Assembly: GCA_043802925.1 (NCBI GenBank)
Contig: JAZDKP010000095.1
Location: 1 to 35,080 of the forward strand
Reading direction: 5' to 3'
DNA: 35,080 nt
Origin: JAZDKP01 sp043802925
GTDB lineage: Bacteria > Fibrobacterota > OXYB2-FULL-49-7 > JAEUSG01
Shown: positions 23,309-32,758 of the stretch, in pieces
How the letters are laid out: each line of letters begins with the position of its first letter
How positions within the stretch are numbered: the first letter of the stretch is position 1
Position numbers and translations under genes: made by a program
The notes under the pieces: generated by a model
What the model was told of the DNA's origin: nothing
The model's database searches: none
The model's input: only the letters and a program-made list of their open reading frames with translations

Positions 23309-26161
23309 CTATTTCAAATAAACCAGTCTTTTCGTCTGATCATGCTTGCCCGCATGGAATTTTACATAATAAATACCTGAAGCAAGGTGTCGCTGCGGTT
23401 TCCAAACCAACTGCCAGCAACCGGACGCCTTCTCATCGTTGACGAGTCGTTGGACCCTCCGGCCGTTTACGTCGTAAATATCGAGCAAGACATTGGCCTT
23501 TTCAGGCAGCGCATATTTCAATGTTATTCCGTCAATAAAAGGATTGGGCTGCGCCGATAAGGTCGCTGAAAAGATTCTGGTGTTTTTTGCAACAGCCAGG
23601 TCCGGATCACCATAGATTATGGCGCTTTGATTGCCATGACCATCCTCCACGGTCAGCGAGACGCCCCGGATGTCTTTTCCAACGATACGCGCACCTTCCG
23701 CTTTAATCACCTCGCCGGTGTTTAATGTGATGTCCCAAAAATAGCGGAGATAATCGCTTTCCGCGTCCGTGGTGTTGCCCGCATCCAGGCGCAGCGTGTC
23801 GCCCGTGGAATCCACGACCAGCGATACCACCGGCGGTTGATTCTGTGTCGCTGTTTTAAAAGCGTCCCTGGGGTTTGAAAAGGCGTACAATTCCACGGCG
23901 TCATTATCGCCATCGTCATCGGTGTCCGCTTTTTTGGGGTCCGTCGTCAATAACACCACCTCCTGCCCATCCCATAAACCATCGCCATCGCTGTCCGGAT
24001 TATTAGAATCCGTTCCAGCCGTGGTTTCCGAGCTGTTCTCCAGCCCGTCATAATCCGGATCCAGCGCCGCCTCTTCGGCATCGATGGGAATACGCGTCAT
24101 TTTGATATTGTAGCCCCCGCCCGGGGCGTTCTCACGCCAGACCAGCGGTACGTGCGACGGCGGAGACACCGTGGCCACCTTCAGGTCCACAATGGGACTG
24201 TCGGTTTTCAGGACCAGGGTCGGGGCTGTCCAGCGGTTCTGATGGATGAAATATTTCTTACAATAAACGGAATCCGCGCTCCTCCATAAATACCACAATC
24301 GCTCGCCCACCAGCGTTAAAAAGGGCCGGGTCGTGGCCCCGCCCACGGTTTCCGAAGTGGCCGAACCATTGGAGAGTTTAATGAATGCGCCGCCGATAAG
24401 AGCGGCAAAAACCGCGCTGTCCTTGTAGGAAACCGCGGAGGTGATATTTTTATCGTAACCCGGGTTCCCAATGCTCTTCAGGGTCGTCCAGCTTTGACCG
24501 TCGCCAACAGTATAATACAAGGTGGTGGGATTATAGATAAAGCACAATACCTTTCCCTGGTACGGCACCAGATAGGCGGGATTGCCGTTATCCACCACAA
24601 CAGGTTCAGCCTGGCCCGGTTCAAAGATAGCCGAAATTTTCTTTTGCGGATATTGCCAGCGCATGCCGCCGTCATCCGAATAAGAGGCATAAAGCGACCA
24701 GTTGCCTTTCAGGGGATTTAAATGGTTGCTCATCATGGAACACCACATCCGGCCCGACGGCAGTGTGGTAAACCGGATGCCGCCCATGCATCCGCGAGGA
24801 ATGTCCGAAACAATGATGTTATTGGGATAGGCCGGCGCCTGGGGGTAGGTAAAATGCGGATAGACTTCCCAGCGGTCCGGACCCGGCTGCAAACGGAAAA
24901 AATAATTGTACTGTTGAAAAGCGCTCCCCGGCGCATAGTCGCTGCACCAGCCCATGGGAATAAAATAACCGTAGCCGCGCAGCAGATTGTCCGACTCTGC
25001 CGTGGCCTGAACAGTCCCCCCATTTTCCCAGACCGTTGAAAATTGCAGGGAATAGCTGTTGGCCACGGCATCGGATTTCCACGTCTGTCCCGCATCCACG
25101 CTGGCAATCCAACCGGGACAACAATGGCTTCCACCGGGATTGCTGTTCGGTTCTGGCGGTGACGCCCAGTACCGGTAATTGTTGAGCCGATCGATTACCG
25201 CATAATGCGTATTATCGTAACTGACAATACCGTGGGATAAATTCCCCACCCGGTAGTTGTTATTGCTCTTATCCGTTACCAGTAGCGGCGGGGTTTGCGT
25301 GATGGGCCCCGTAGACCGCGTTAATGTCACAGGCGCAGGGGGCGGAGTGGCCGGTGGTTTAAAGTAAGTGGTCAGCAGCCTTGGTACCAGCACACGCTCT
25401 CTGGGATTGAGCACAGGTAAAACAGGCGCCACCTCTTTGGTGACCAGTCGGATATTGTCCATGAATATTGTCGTAGGGCCCTTGACGTCCCTCATCATAA
25501 TCATCAGATTCTTCACATCCGTCATGTCCTCGTCACCCACCCAGGCCATGTCTTTTAGGGGAATGCGGAGCGTATGAAAACTCCCGGTGTCAACCTCGAA
25601 TTCCACGGTGTTGGAGGGCCGGTACTTCCCTTCAAAACCCACCCAGACAAACACCTGGGCCCGCGTCGTACGCACATCCACATAGAGATAATCATACCCC
25701 GTCCAATCCTGCTTCTCGGCAGGGAGCCGATCCATGACCCGGAAAAGGCGGAACAGGGTGCAGAAATACTGGACATTGTAGTCCACCGGGCCGTTAAATT
25801 CATAGAAACTGGTACGAGTAGTGTCAAGCAGCCGGTTGGGACTCAAGTAGGACCAGTCCTGAAACATGGAGGCGCGAAAACGGACCAGTTCATTGGCAGG
25901 CGGGTTGCTGGAAAACATCTCGTGGCATAACGCCCACTCGCCCTGCGTCGCCTCTGCCGGAACATGGCGTGTCAGGAAACTGACCTCAACCCCGCCTTGA
26001 TAGGCGATCTCGTTGGTGTCCCCTTTGCCGGCCATCACACTCAGAGGCCAGGCGGCCATCTCATCCTGTTCAAAGCCGCAAAGCAGGGTCTCCGTGGCCC
26101 GGCTGGGTACGACAACCAGCGTCGCCATACAGAAGATCAGGAATGTTTTAATGGCCGTCAT
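23309..26161 (-). CDS. Secreted Asp-box propeller protein, calcium-repeat and T9SS tail
   Basis: 950 residues. Signal peptide of about 22 residues (ending SRA). About 27-240 is a galactose-binding-like carbohydrate-binding domain (LLCGFEQDEM at the start, WTGYDYLYVDV, TTIFMDNIRL). The middle holds Asp boxes SVDAGQTW (about 353) and YSDDGGMRW (about 495), marking a sialidase-like beta-propeller. Around 698-757 are Asp/Asn-rich calcium-binding repeats (DPDYDGLENSS, NPDSDGDGLWDG, DTDDDGDND). The last 80 residues (VLLDIYDVNGRRV, GIYYVKFHAG, KRLVYLK) are a type A T9SS sorting domain. Catalytic sialidase residues were not identified, so enzymatic activity is not claimed. Last gene of a four-gene operon; GGGGAG precedes ATG. 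Confidence 0.85.
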   Translation of the reverse strand: MTAIKTFLIFCMATLVVVPSRATETLLCGFEQDEMAAWPLSVMAGKGDTNEIAYQGGVEVSFLTRHVPAEATQGEWALCHEMFSSNPPANELVRFRASMFQDWSYLSPNRLLDTTRTSFYEFNGPVDYNVQYFCTLFRLFRVMDRLPAEKQDWTGYDYLYVDVRTTRAQVFVWVGFEGKYRPSNTVEFEVDTGSFHTLRIPLKDMAWVGDEDMTDVKNLMIMMRDVKGPTTIFMDNIRLVTKEVAPVLPVLNPRERVLVPRLLTTYFKPPATPPPAPVTLTRSTGPITQTPPLLVTDKSNNNYRVGNLSHGIVSYDNTHYAVIDRLNNYRYWASPPEPNSNPGGSHCCPGWIASVDAGQTWKSDAVANSYSLQFSTVWENGGTVQATAESDNLLRGYGYFIPMGWCSDYAPGSAFQQYNYFFRLQPGPDRWEVYPHFTYPQAPAYPNNIIVSDIPRGCMGGIRFTTLPSGRMWCSMMSNHLNPLKGNWSLYASYSDDGGMRWQYPQKKISAIFEPGQAEPVVVDNGNPAYLVPYQGKVLCFIYNPTTLYYTVGDGQSWTTLKSIGNPGYDKNITSAVSYKDSAVFAALIGGAFIKLSNGSATSETVGGATTRPFLTLVGERLWYLWRSADSVYCKKYFIHQNRWTAPTLVLKTDSPIVDLKVATVSPPSHVPLVWRENAPGGGYNIKMTRIPIDAEEAALDPDYDGLENSSETTAGTDSNNPDSDGDGLWDGQEVVLLTTDPKKADTDDDGDNDAVELYAFSNPRDAFKTATQNQPPVVSLVVDSTGDTLRLDAGNTTDAESDYLRYFWDITLNTGEVIKAEGARIVGKDIRGVSLTVEDGHGNQSAIIYGDPDLAVAKNTRIFSATLSAQPNPFIDGITLKYALPEKANVLLDIYDVNGRRVQRLVNDEKASGCWQLVWKPQRHLASGIYYVKFHAGKHDQTKRLVYLK

Positions 26162-26216
26162 TGGATTGTTCTCCCCGGTTTCTCTGTTCCTACTCTCCGT
26201 GATGGGTATCGTTCCC

Positions 26217-28529
26217 TTATTTAAGAACGATTATCTTTTTGGCAATATCCATGCCCTCCGCCTTGATCCGGGCGACATAGAGGCCCGCGGCCAACCCCTG
26301 CGCATCCCATTTGACATGGTGCATGCCCGAAGCCTGCGGCGTTTGTACCAGCGACCGGACCCATCGTCCGCTGTGATCGTAAACCTTAAGCGAAACCGCT
26401 CCCGGCTTCAGCAGCCGGTAACTGAAGACGGTCTGCCCGCAGACCGGATTGGAGCTGCTGCCAAGAAAAAGAGCGGCCGTGGCGTTCACCTGGGGTTTTT
26501 CCGCTCGGGTGGGATTGTCATTGGGGATGCGCTGGAATTTTATCCACTTTTCCGTTGATCCCGTGTAGGCCCAGGCCACTGGGAAAAAGTTCTCCGGCGC
26601 ATACATGGTGGAGGCGAGGTTGCAGCTGTGAAGTTCGGTCGAAAGGGTGCAGGCCGGGCTCCATGCCCCATCGGGGAGGTCCTTCGTGTTATAACAGATG
26701 TAGTACTGCGCCCCGTTCTGTACCTGCCAGAAATTTAGCAGCCGATTGCCGCTCAGGGAAAGGACGCTGGCTTTGCACAGGGCCGGCGTGATATCCACCG
26801 GGCTGTTGCTGCCGTCGAATTGATAAACCTTCTGTCCATCGGCAAAATAGAGTTTACCCGTGGCGCTATGGTAAACGCCTCCGCTGGGTCGATGGGTGGC
26901 TCCGGAAAGAATCGCAGCGGGTGCGGTCCAGCCCGCCCCGTCAGAATGAGACCACTTGACAGAGTTGCTGTTGCCGTCCAGCCAGAAAGAAGCCACTTCA
27001 TTCCCGTAAGGAATCAGCAACGGGAAAAATGTGGGAAAAAGAAAAGAGGTGGTGACCGTGCCCAAGGAAGCCGTCCGGCCCTCATAACTCCATCGGCTGG
27101 AATTCTCCACCCACCACTCCGCGCCGGTTAAATTGCCGGAGCTCGTGCCATACGTCCGCCATGCTTGTGCATCCGCCAGCCCCGTGGCATTGGGCCAGCG
27201 CCAGCTGTTCCCTTCGTCATCCGAATACCAAGCCCGCAGCCTGATGTCACGGTAACGCGTTTGATGCGCTGAAAACATCCAAATCCTTCCATTGGGAAGA
27301 CGGACGCCGTTCACCTTCCATTCCGCGCAATGCCAGGAGGTGGGCGTAATCATTTTCTGCGTGGTGAGCTGCCAGTCACTGCCGTCAAACTTGAGATTAC
27401 GGAAATACATGGCGGACGATACGCCGCCGCCGCCGCATCTTTCCGTATAAAAACCCAGCAGGTCATCCCCTGCGCCGGCAATCATATTGGCCGGCGCGTT
27501 GATGCTGTGGAAAAACCCTGGCACCGATGTCCAGTTCTGCCCCCCGTTCACGCTCTTCAGGACACTGCCGAAGATGCCCGTTCCCATGATGATATGATCA
27601 TTGTCCACGGCGCTGATGGAGTACGCATTGGGAAGATAGGCGTACGAAGGACTGGTTGAAGTCAAGTCAATTGCCACGGGAGCGCCCAACGTCAATGGCG
27701 CCGTATTTCTCGCTCCGGCATACTTGCCCGTCCACACCGGGCTCTGCGGCGGCAGTTCCTGAACCGTCTGGAACGGCGTGGTGTCGCGAATGACGGTCAG
27801 TGCTGTGCCGTCATTGACGCCGGCCTTCAGCAGCCGCATATTGTCCACCATCAGGCGCTGCGCCTGTACATGATAAAAATGAGGGACATTGACTTGAAAA
27901 TTGGCCATTTTACTCAAATTGAGCTTTCGTCCCTTCAAGGTATCCACACCCCAGTACAAAGCACCCTGACTGGAAAGGGGGACCTTGATCTCTTTGGCCG
28001 CCTCGGCCAGGTTGAATTCCAATGTCACCCATTGATTGGCAGGGACAACATAGCGGCGGATGAAAAAAGGAGAGGTCAGCTCATCCTGCAGGGTGAGCCA
28101 TACCACGCATGAATCCACCGTGCTTTTCGCGTCAATCCGCAAACGGTCATACCCGGACCAATCAGAACCCAGCCAGCTTTCCAAAAAACCGAACGTATAA
28201 AAAACCTTACCCTGGGTGTAAATCAGGGAATTTTCCGGGACCGGGGGTGAAGTCAAATACCAGGAGACCGCATCACTTCCGAAATCCTTTCCCACCGCCC
28301 ACAGCCCCTCGGTTGCGTCCCCCTGAAATAATGTGCCATAACTGCCGCCCATTGGGCTTATATTATCATTTATGGTTATACCGTTCCAACCCCAGGTCTG
28401 CATCTGGTCATATTCAAAACCCGCCAGCAGTTTTACGTCCTGGGAAAACAAGGATGCGGCAAGCATCAGGAAAAGAATGAAAACGGGACGCCAATTTTCC
28501 AAATGGCCATGATGTTTTTGTTGATTCAT
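26217..28529 (-). CDS. Secreted Asp-box propeller protein with T9SS tail, paralogue A
   Basis: 770 residues from ATG 28527-28529, chosen because GGAGGAAGGG precedes it; the open frame extends to 28637 but would overlap the upstream gene. Signal peptide about 1-30 (LAASLFSQ). Carbohydrate-binding-like domain about 32-240 (GFEYDQMQTWGWNG, WSGYDRLRIDAKS, RLMVDNMRLL). Asp boxes SVNGGQNW (about 323) and YSDDEGNSW (about 433) define the propeller. T9SS type A tail at the end (SLKVYDHSGRWVRSL, GLYVARIKAEG, KIIVLK). Roughly 60% identical by eye to the 32501 gene, including identical start MNQQKH. Intracellular role excluded by the signal; function likely glycan binding or processing at the surface. 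Confidence 0.85.
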   Translation of the reverse strand: MNQQKHHGHLENWRPVFILFLMLAASLFSQDVKLLAGFEYDQMQTWGWNGITINDNISPMGGSYGTLFQGDATEGLWAVGKDFGSDAVSWYLTSPPVPENSLIYTQGKVFYTFGFLESWLGSDWSGYDRLRIDAKSTVDSCVVWLTLQDELTSPFFIRRYVVPANQWVTLEFNLAEAAKEIKVPLSSQGALYWGVDTLKGRKLNLSKMANFQVNVPHFYHVQAQRLMVDNMRLLKAGVNDGTALTVIRDTTPFQTVQELPPQSPVWTGKYAGARNTAPLTLGAPVAIDLTSTSPSYAYLPNAYSISAVDNDHIIMGTGIFGSVLKSVNGGQNWTSVPGFFHSINAPANMIAGAGDDLLGFYTERCGGGGVSSAMYFRNLKFDGSDWQLTTQKMITPTSWHCAEWKVNGVRLPNGRIWMFSAHQTRYRDIRLRAWYSDDEGNSWRWPNATGLADAQAWRTYGTSSGNLTGAEWWVENSSRWSYEGRTASLGTVTTSFLFPTFFPLLIPYGNEVASFWLDGNSNSVKWSHSDGAGWTAPAAILSGATHRPSGGVYHSATGKLYFADGQKVYQFDGSNSPVDITPALCKASVLSLSGNRLLNFWQVQNGAQYYICYNTKDLPDGAWSPACTLSTELHSCNLASTMYAPENFFPVAWAYTGSTEKWIKFQRIPNDNPTRAEKPQVNATAALFLGSSSNPVCGQTVFSYRLLKPGAVSLKVYDHSGRWVRSLVQTPQASGMHHVKWDAQGLAAGLYVARIKAEGMDIAKKIIVLK

Positions 28530-28543
28530 AAACCCTTCCTCCA

Positions 28544-30130
28544 TTACCTGAGAATTAATATTTTTCTGCTGATGTTTAAACCTTCCGCTTTTATCTTGGC
28601 AAAATAGACGCCGGTGGCCAGGCCGGTGGCATTCCATTTTACATCGTGCGGGCCCGCCTCCTGGTAGCTGTCCTCGAGCGTGCAGATCCGTTTGCCCGTG
28701 ATATCGTATGCCGCCAGATTGACATTCGCGGAACGATACAGGGAATAACGGATGCCAAACTGACTCGCTGTAAATGAATTCAAAGACGGATTCGCGAGCG
28801 GGGCAAGCTTGAAATCATAAACGCCTGTTTCACCCGTTGAATATTCATCCGCTCCCATATCCCAGGCAGAACCATAGGGACAAGCTTGCTCGTCGATGTC
28901 CTCGGAGAACGCCCCTAAACCCGGATCGGACACTCCATGATCTTTGGCTCCCATGTCAGTGGATGCCAGATGAAAGTCTTTTCCATTATAATCGACAAAG
29001 GTGAATGTCTGGTTGATCCTGTTCCCTGTCCCGGTCCAGCCGTTTGCCGTGCTGTCAGAAGAGGCGTTGTAATCAAAACTTCTAAAGGTGCCTCCCTCAC
29101 CCGGGGTCACAGCCTTATAATCCGCTATTCCATTGTTGCATGATAAATTATTTTTTAAAAAACCCATGGGTTGATTCGTCACATCGATGCCATACCGCAT
29201 ATTATTAACACACGTGTTATTATAAACCTTAGCGTATAGCGCATAATCACCCACCTGGATACCGCAATACCCGTTTTCATAGCAAATATTATTATGAACG
29301 ATTGGCGCGGGGAAATTGGGAGGAGTGGTGTTGTTGCTGCCTACGTCTATTCCTTTATACACCCAGTCTTTGTTTATTCCATGTACAATATTGTACGCTA
29401 TCTCCGCGTTGCAGGATGTCCAAAGTCCCCCTGTTACCATATGAATCCCATCCGCGGTTATTATTAAGCCTATAAGTTTCATATACGCGCCGGGATTATC
29501 CAGGCTAAAAGCCACGGCGTAAGTATAATTCTGGGTACACATGAGTGTATAGCCGGATGCCGCAGTGCCATTATGCCTCTGCCTTTGATTGACTTCGGTT
29601 GCGGTGTTATAGGGGGTGTAAATGTTGAGATAATTGTTCGCTCCCGTAGTGCACGCAGGAGTGGAAATGGCAACGGTTTTCGTGTCCGGCCCCGAATCAT
29701 AATAGCAGGGAATGTTAAGGGTGACACCCGCCGTGATTAAATTCTTGCTATTGATATGATTCGAGTCGGTCGCTCCCTTCAGAGCGTCCTGTAAATGGAG
29801 ATATTCATGGGCAATCGAGGTAACGGCGGTTGAAGTCAAATCACTTGGCACGGCCCCGAGGTTGGTAACGACATTCCATTGGCTTGTTGAAATCTTTGAG
29901 GCAATGTAATAAATATTTCCGCCCGCAGTTAATTTATCCCCAACGCCAAGGTTCGTAGCGGTTTGGGGTACGGTAAAAGTCGCCATGCCAGAAATGATAC
30001 TAACCTCTCCTCCGCTCGAATGGTCGTCGGTATTTTGACCGACCGAATAATATACATTCGTTGCTGCAGTGATACCTGTCGTTCCTGCAAACGGAAAAAG
30101 AAACATGGGAATTAAGGCAAACTTTATCAC
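28544..30130 (-). CDS. Secreted parallel beta-helix protein with T9SS tail
   Basis: 528 residues from GTG 30128-30130, with GGAGG 8 bases upstream. Signal peptide about 1-22 (TTGITA). Repeats about 150-330 are right-handed beta-helix-like (IVHNNICYENGYCGIQVG, YNNTCVNNMRYGIDV, LKNNLSCNNG). The DMGADEYS near 430 is the mark of choice-of-anchor Q-type proteins. C-terminal T9SS type A domain (VNLAAYDITGKRICTL, GVYFAKIKAEG, KILILR). Beta-helix proteins of this kind are often polysaccharide lyases or glycan-binding adhesins; no catalytic site was identified. It sits between the two Asp-box paralogues with the next gene's ribosome site overlapping its stop, so it belongs to the operon. Confidence 0.85.
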   Translation of the reverse strand: MIKFALIPMFLFPFAGTTGITAATNVYYSVGQNTDDHSSGGEVSIISGMATFTVPQTATNLGVGDKLTAGGNIYYIASKISTSQWNVVTNLGAVPSDLTSTAVTSIAHEYLHLQDALKGATDSNHINSKNLITAGVTLNIPCYYDSGPDTKTVAISTPACTTGANNYLNIYTPYNTATEVNQRQRHNGTAASGYTLMCTQNYTYAVAFSLDNPGAYMKLIGLIITADGIHMVTGGLWTSCNAEIAYNIVHGINKDWVYKGIDVGSNNTTPPNFPAPIVHNNICYENGYCGIQVGDYALYAKVYNNTCVNNMRYGIDVTNQPMGFLKNNLSCNNGIADYKAVTPGEGGTFRSFDYNASSDSTANGWTGTGNRINQTFTFVDYNGKDFHLASTDMGAKDHGVSDPGLGAFSEDIDEQACPYGSAWDMGADEYSTGETGVYDFKLAPLANPSLNSFTASQFGIRYSLYRSANVNLAAYDITGKRICTLEDSYQEAGPHDVKWNATGLATGVYFAKIKAEGLNISRKILILR

Positions 30131-30215
30131 CCTTGCCTCCGCTTTTTAAAAATTATTTTAAAAGACAATCAATCGTATGGCACCCATTTTACATGTGTCC
30201 CATATTTTCTCTCCC

Positions 30216-32501
30216 TTACCGGACAATTAATGTTTTATTTACAACACTCAATCCATTTGCCTTTATTTTTACAAAATAGACGCCCGTGGCCATTCCATGT
30301 GCATTCCACCTGACCTTATGCTGACCGGCCTCCTGCTGCCCCTGAACGAGCGACGTTACCAGCCTGCCGCAACGATCATAAATCGTTATGGAAACATTCC
30401 CTGACGTTGGCAAACCATAGTTAAAAACAGTGGATTGCCTGAAAGGATTGGGGCTGTTCTTAAGAAAAAACGATGGCTGGGCTTTTGTTTCTTTCTTTTC
30501 CACACCGGTGTAGTTGTCATTCGGGATGCGCAAAAACTTTATCCAACTCGTTGTCCCGGTATACGCCCAGGCCACGGGAAAGAAATTCTCCGGCGCAACC
30601 ATGGTGGATGAAAGCTTGCAACTCACCGTTTCTGTGGCCAGGGTAGCGGCCGGACTCCAATTTCCATCCGGCAGTTCTTTCGTGGAATAACGGATGAGAT
30701 ATTCTGAACCGCTCTGCTCCTGCCAGAAGGTGAGTAACGTGTTACCACTCAATGAAAGCACCCCGCCTTTCCCATCCGGCGGCGTGATATCCACGGCCGA
30801 GCCGCTTCCATTAAACACATAGACTTTTGAATTTACGCTAAAATAAATGCTGTCCGAATGATAGGTCACGGCGGTATAGACATCCTGGTCCAGATTCAAT
30901 ATCGTTGCCGGCGTTGACCAGCTGCTCCCGTCAAAGCGGCTCCATTTCACCGAATACGCCTCATTAAACAGGCATGCCGCGTTTTCCCCGTAGGGAATGA
31001 TCATGGGCCGTGTATAAACTCCGGGCATTTTGGACAGGGTGCCTAATGTATGAAGATTACTATAGCTCCATTTCGAGGAATTTTCGACCCAAAGCGGGAT
31101 GCCAATTTGTTTTCCACTGCTGAGGCCATAGGTGCGCGCGCTTTCCCCGTCCACGACTCCGGCGGCATCCTGCGAACGCCATAATCCGCCGCCATCATCC
31201 GAAAAAATGGCCTGGGCATGACGGCCTCCATAACGGGTATCGTTATTGGCCGCCATCCAGATCCTGCCGTTATTTTGCCTGACGCCCGTCACCTTCCATT
31301 CGGCGCAATGATAGGTATTGGGATGAATCATGGCCCGCGCGCTCAAATCCCATCCCGTGCCATTAAATTTAAATTGCCGGAACCAGAAGGCGCTCGGGCC
31401 CACACCGCCGGCGCATGATTCCGTGTAAAAAACCAGCAGATCATCGCCGGAACCACATAAATAATTCCCAGGTGCCATCTGGCTATGCAATACGCTGCCG
31501 GAACTCGTCCATGTCTTGCCGCCATCCACGCTGTGTTTGGCCGCCCCATAAATCCACCCCGCCATTATCAAGCGATTATTGTCCACCGCGGCAATCGCAT
31601 ACGGAATGCCAGACAGCAAGGGATAGCAGTAATTGCCGCCCGAACCGTAATCAATGACCGAGGGCGTTTCGAACGATAATGGCGTCTTGTCCCTGGCGCC
31701 GGCGTATTTGGCCCAGGAGGGTGCCGCCATTGGCAACGCCTGTACCGCGGGTAAGGCGGAGGTGTCGCGGACAACCTGCAACGCGCTTCCGTCATCCGCG
31801 CCGGCCTTGAGCAATCGCATATTGTCTATAAGAATGCGCTCCGCGCGCTTGCCGTAAAAAGCGACCGCGTTGATATTAATATTTGTCAATTTTGCTGGAT
31901 TCAAAAGCCGGCCTTTCAACGTGTCGACGCCCCAATAGGCCGCCCCTTCCGCGGTTTGCGGAATCGACAGGAGCCGGTTGGCCCGCGCCAGATCATATTC
32001 CAGGGTCACCCAGGAATTGGCCGGCACCACGTACTTGCGGATGAGAAAAGGGGAACTGGTTTCATCCTGCAGTTGCAGCCAGACAACGCAGGAATCCACC
32101 GTGCTTTTGATGTCAATGCGCAGACGATCGTATCCGCTCCAATCCGTGCCCAGCCAGGAACCAAAATGGCCCTTGGTCATGAAAACGGTCCCCATTCGAT
32201 ATATCTGGGCATTAAAGAACCCCGTATTGCCTAAATCTTGAGGGAAACTGAGATAGTAGCTCACGTTGGAAGCGCCGAAATCCTTCCCAAGCGCATAGGA
32301 ACTGTCCGTGGCGTCCCCTTGAAACAGGGTTCCGTAACCACTACTGGAATCTCCATTCCAGCCCCAGGTCTGCATCTGGTCATACTCGAAGCTGGTCAGG
32401 AGTTTTACATCCTGTGAAAACAAGGATGCGGCAAGCAAAAAGCAAAGAATTAATACAAGGCGCAAAACTTCCAAACAGTTTTGATGTTTTTGTTGATTCA
32501 T
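30216..32501 (-). CDS. Secreted Asp-box propeller protein with T9SS tail, paralogue B
   Basis: 761 residues from ATG 32499-32501, with AGGGGA 5 bases upstream. Signal peptide about 1-30 (LAASLFSQ). Carbohydrate-binding-like domain about 32-240 (SFEYDQMQTWGWNG, WSGYDRLRIDIKS, RILIDNMRLL). Asp boxes SVDGGKTW (about 324) and FSDDGGGLW (about 434). T9SS type A tail (SITIYDRCGRLV, GVYFVKIKANG, KTLIVR). First gene of the operon, transcribed away from the sigma-54 regulator. Its signal-peptide DNA is almost identical to paralogue A, showing recent duplication; the first 20 bases after ATG are the same. Confidence 0.86.
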   Translation of the reverse strand: MNQQKHQNCLEVLRLVLILCFLLAASLFSQDVKLLTSFEYDQMQTWGWNGDSSSGYGTLFQGDATDSSYALGKDFGASNVSYYLSFPQDLGNTGFFNAQIYRMGTVFMTKGHFGSWLGTDWSGYDRLRIDIKSTVDSCVVWLQLQDETSSPFLIRKYVVPANSWVTLEYDLARANRLLSIPQTAEGAAYWGVDTLKGRLLNPAKLTNININAVAFYGKRAERILIDNMRLLKAGADDGSALQVVRDTSALPAVQALPMAAPSWAKYAGARDKTPLSFETPSVIDYGSGGNYCYPLLSGIPYAIAAVDNNRLIMAGWIYGAAKHSVDGGKTWTSSGSVLHSQMAPGNYLCGSGDDLLVFYTESCAGGVGPSAFWFRQFKFNGTGWDLSARAMIHPNTYHCAEWKVTGVRQNNGRIWMAANNDTRYGGRHAQAIFSDDGGGLWRSQDAAGVVDGESARTYGLSSGKQIGIPLWVENSSKWSYSNLHTLGTLSKMPGVYTRPMIIPYGENAACLFNEAYSVKWSRFDGSSWSTPATILNLDQDVYTAVTYHSDSIYFSVNSKVYVFNGSGSAVDITPPDGKGGVLSLSGNTLLTFWQEQSGSEYLIRYSTKELPDGNWSPAATLATETVSCKLSSTMVAPENFFPVAWAYTGTTSWIKFLRIPNDNYTGVEKKETKAQPSFFLKNSPNPFRQSTVFNYGLPTSGNVSITIYDRCGRLVTSLVQGQQEAGQHKVRWNAHGMATGVYFVKIKANGLSVVNKTLIVR

Positions 32502-32573
32502 ACGTCCCCTACTTTAATTTAGTTTAATATTGATAAAAATACTACATCTGCTGCTATATATTGCTATAATAAT

Positions 32574-32587
32574 GCAATATCTATACC
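32574..32587 (-). promoter_or_regulatory. Candidate sigma-54 promoter of the secreted-protein operon
   Basis: On the minus strand GG (32586-32587), 10 bases, GC (32574-32575). The -12 side reads TTGCA and is perfect; the -24 side reads GGGTAT and matches TGGCAC poorly. The start would be near 32562, giving a leader of about 60 bases to ATG 32501 with its ribosome site. The neighbouring divergent gene encodes a sigma-54 activator. Confidence 0.4.
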
Positions 32588-32683
32588 CAGGTTTGAGCAG
32601 AGAATAAATTCTTAAGAACGCACTATTATTCAATATGTTAATGAAAAATATACTATATTTAATTAAATTTTAAACAATTATTT

Positions 32684-32721
32684 GCAAGACAATTGATAGG
32701 TTGATGCAAGAATAATGATAT
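32684..32721. repeat. Direct repeat, possible activator-binding site
   Basis: GCAAGACAATTGATAG at 32684 and GCAAGAATAATGATAT at 32706 agree at 12 of 16 positions and are 22 bases apart, two helical turns, on the same face of the DNA. They lie about 100 bases upstream of the candidate -24/-12 site and just before the regulator's own promoter, so they could serve both as operon enhancer and for autoregulation. Confidence 0.35.
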
Positions 32722-32725
32722 GAGT

Positions 32726-32753
32726 TTTACGTCCTTCCTTTAACCGGTATAAT
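32726..32753 (+). promoter_or_regulatory. Sigma-70 promoter of the regulator gene
   Basis: TTTACG (32726-32731), 16 bases, then the perfect -10 TATAAT (32748-32753). The start point falls 6-7 bases later, at the ATG (32759-32761). There is no Shine-Dalgarno, so the transcript is probably leaderless. Confidence 0.6.
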
Positions 32754-32758
32754 AAACA

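Larger units (their letters stand above)
32502..32758. promoter_or_regulatory. AT-rich divergent control region
   Basis: 257 bases between the operon start and the regulator start, strongly AT-rich compared with flanking genes. It contains the sites listed separately: a possible sigma-54 promoter, a direct repeat and the regulator's own -10. A palindrome AGAATAAATTCT (32601-32612) also lies upstream of the operon's -24 element. AT-rich, bendable DNA between activator sites and a -24/-12 promoter is expected of sigma-54 control. Confidence 0.5.

Noticed and set aside
28529..28637. Upstream start of paralogue A at 28637
   Set aside because: Would overlap the beta-helix gene and put Arg/His-rich residues before a normal signal peptide; ATG 28529 has a strong ribosome site and matches paralogue B's start.
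30178..30192. TGGCAC-N5-TTAC resembling a sigma-54 site on the plus strand
   Set aside because: It points against the flanking genes and lacks the GC of the -12 element.
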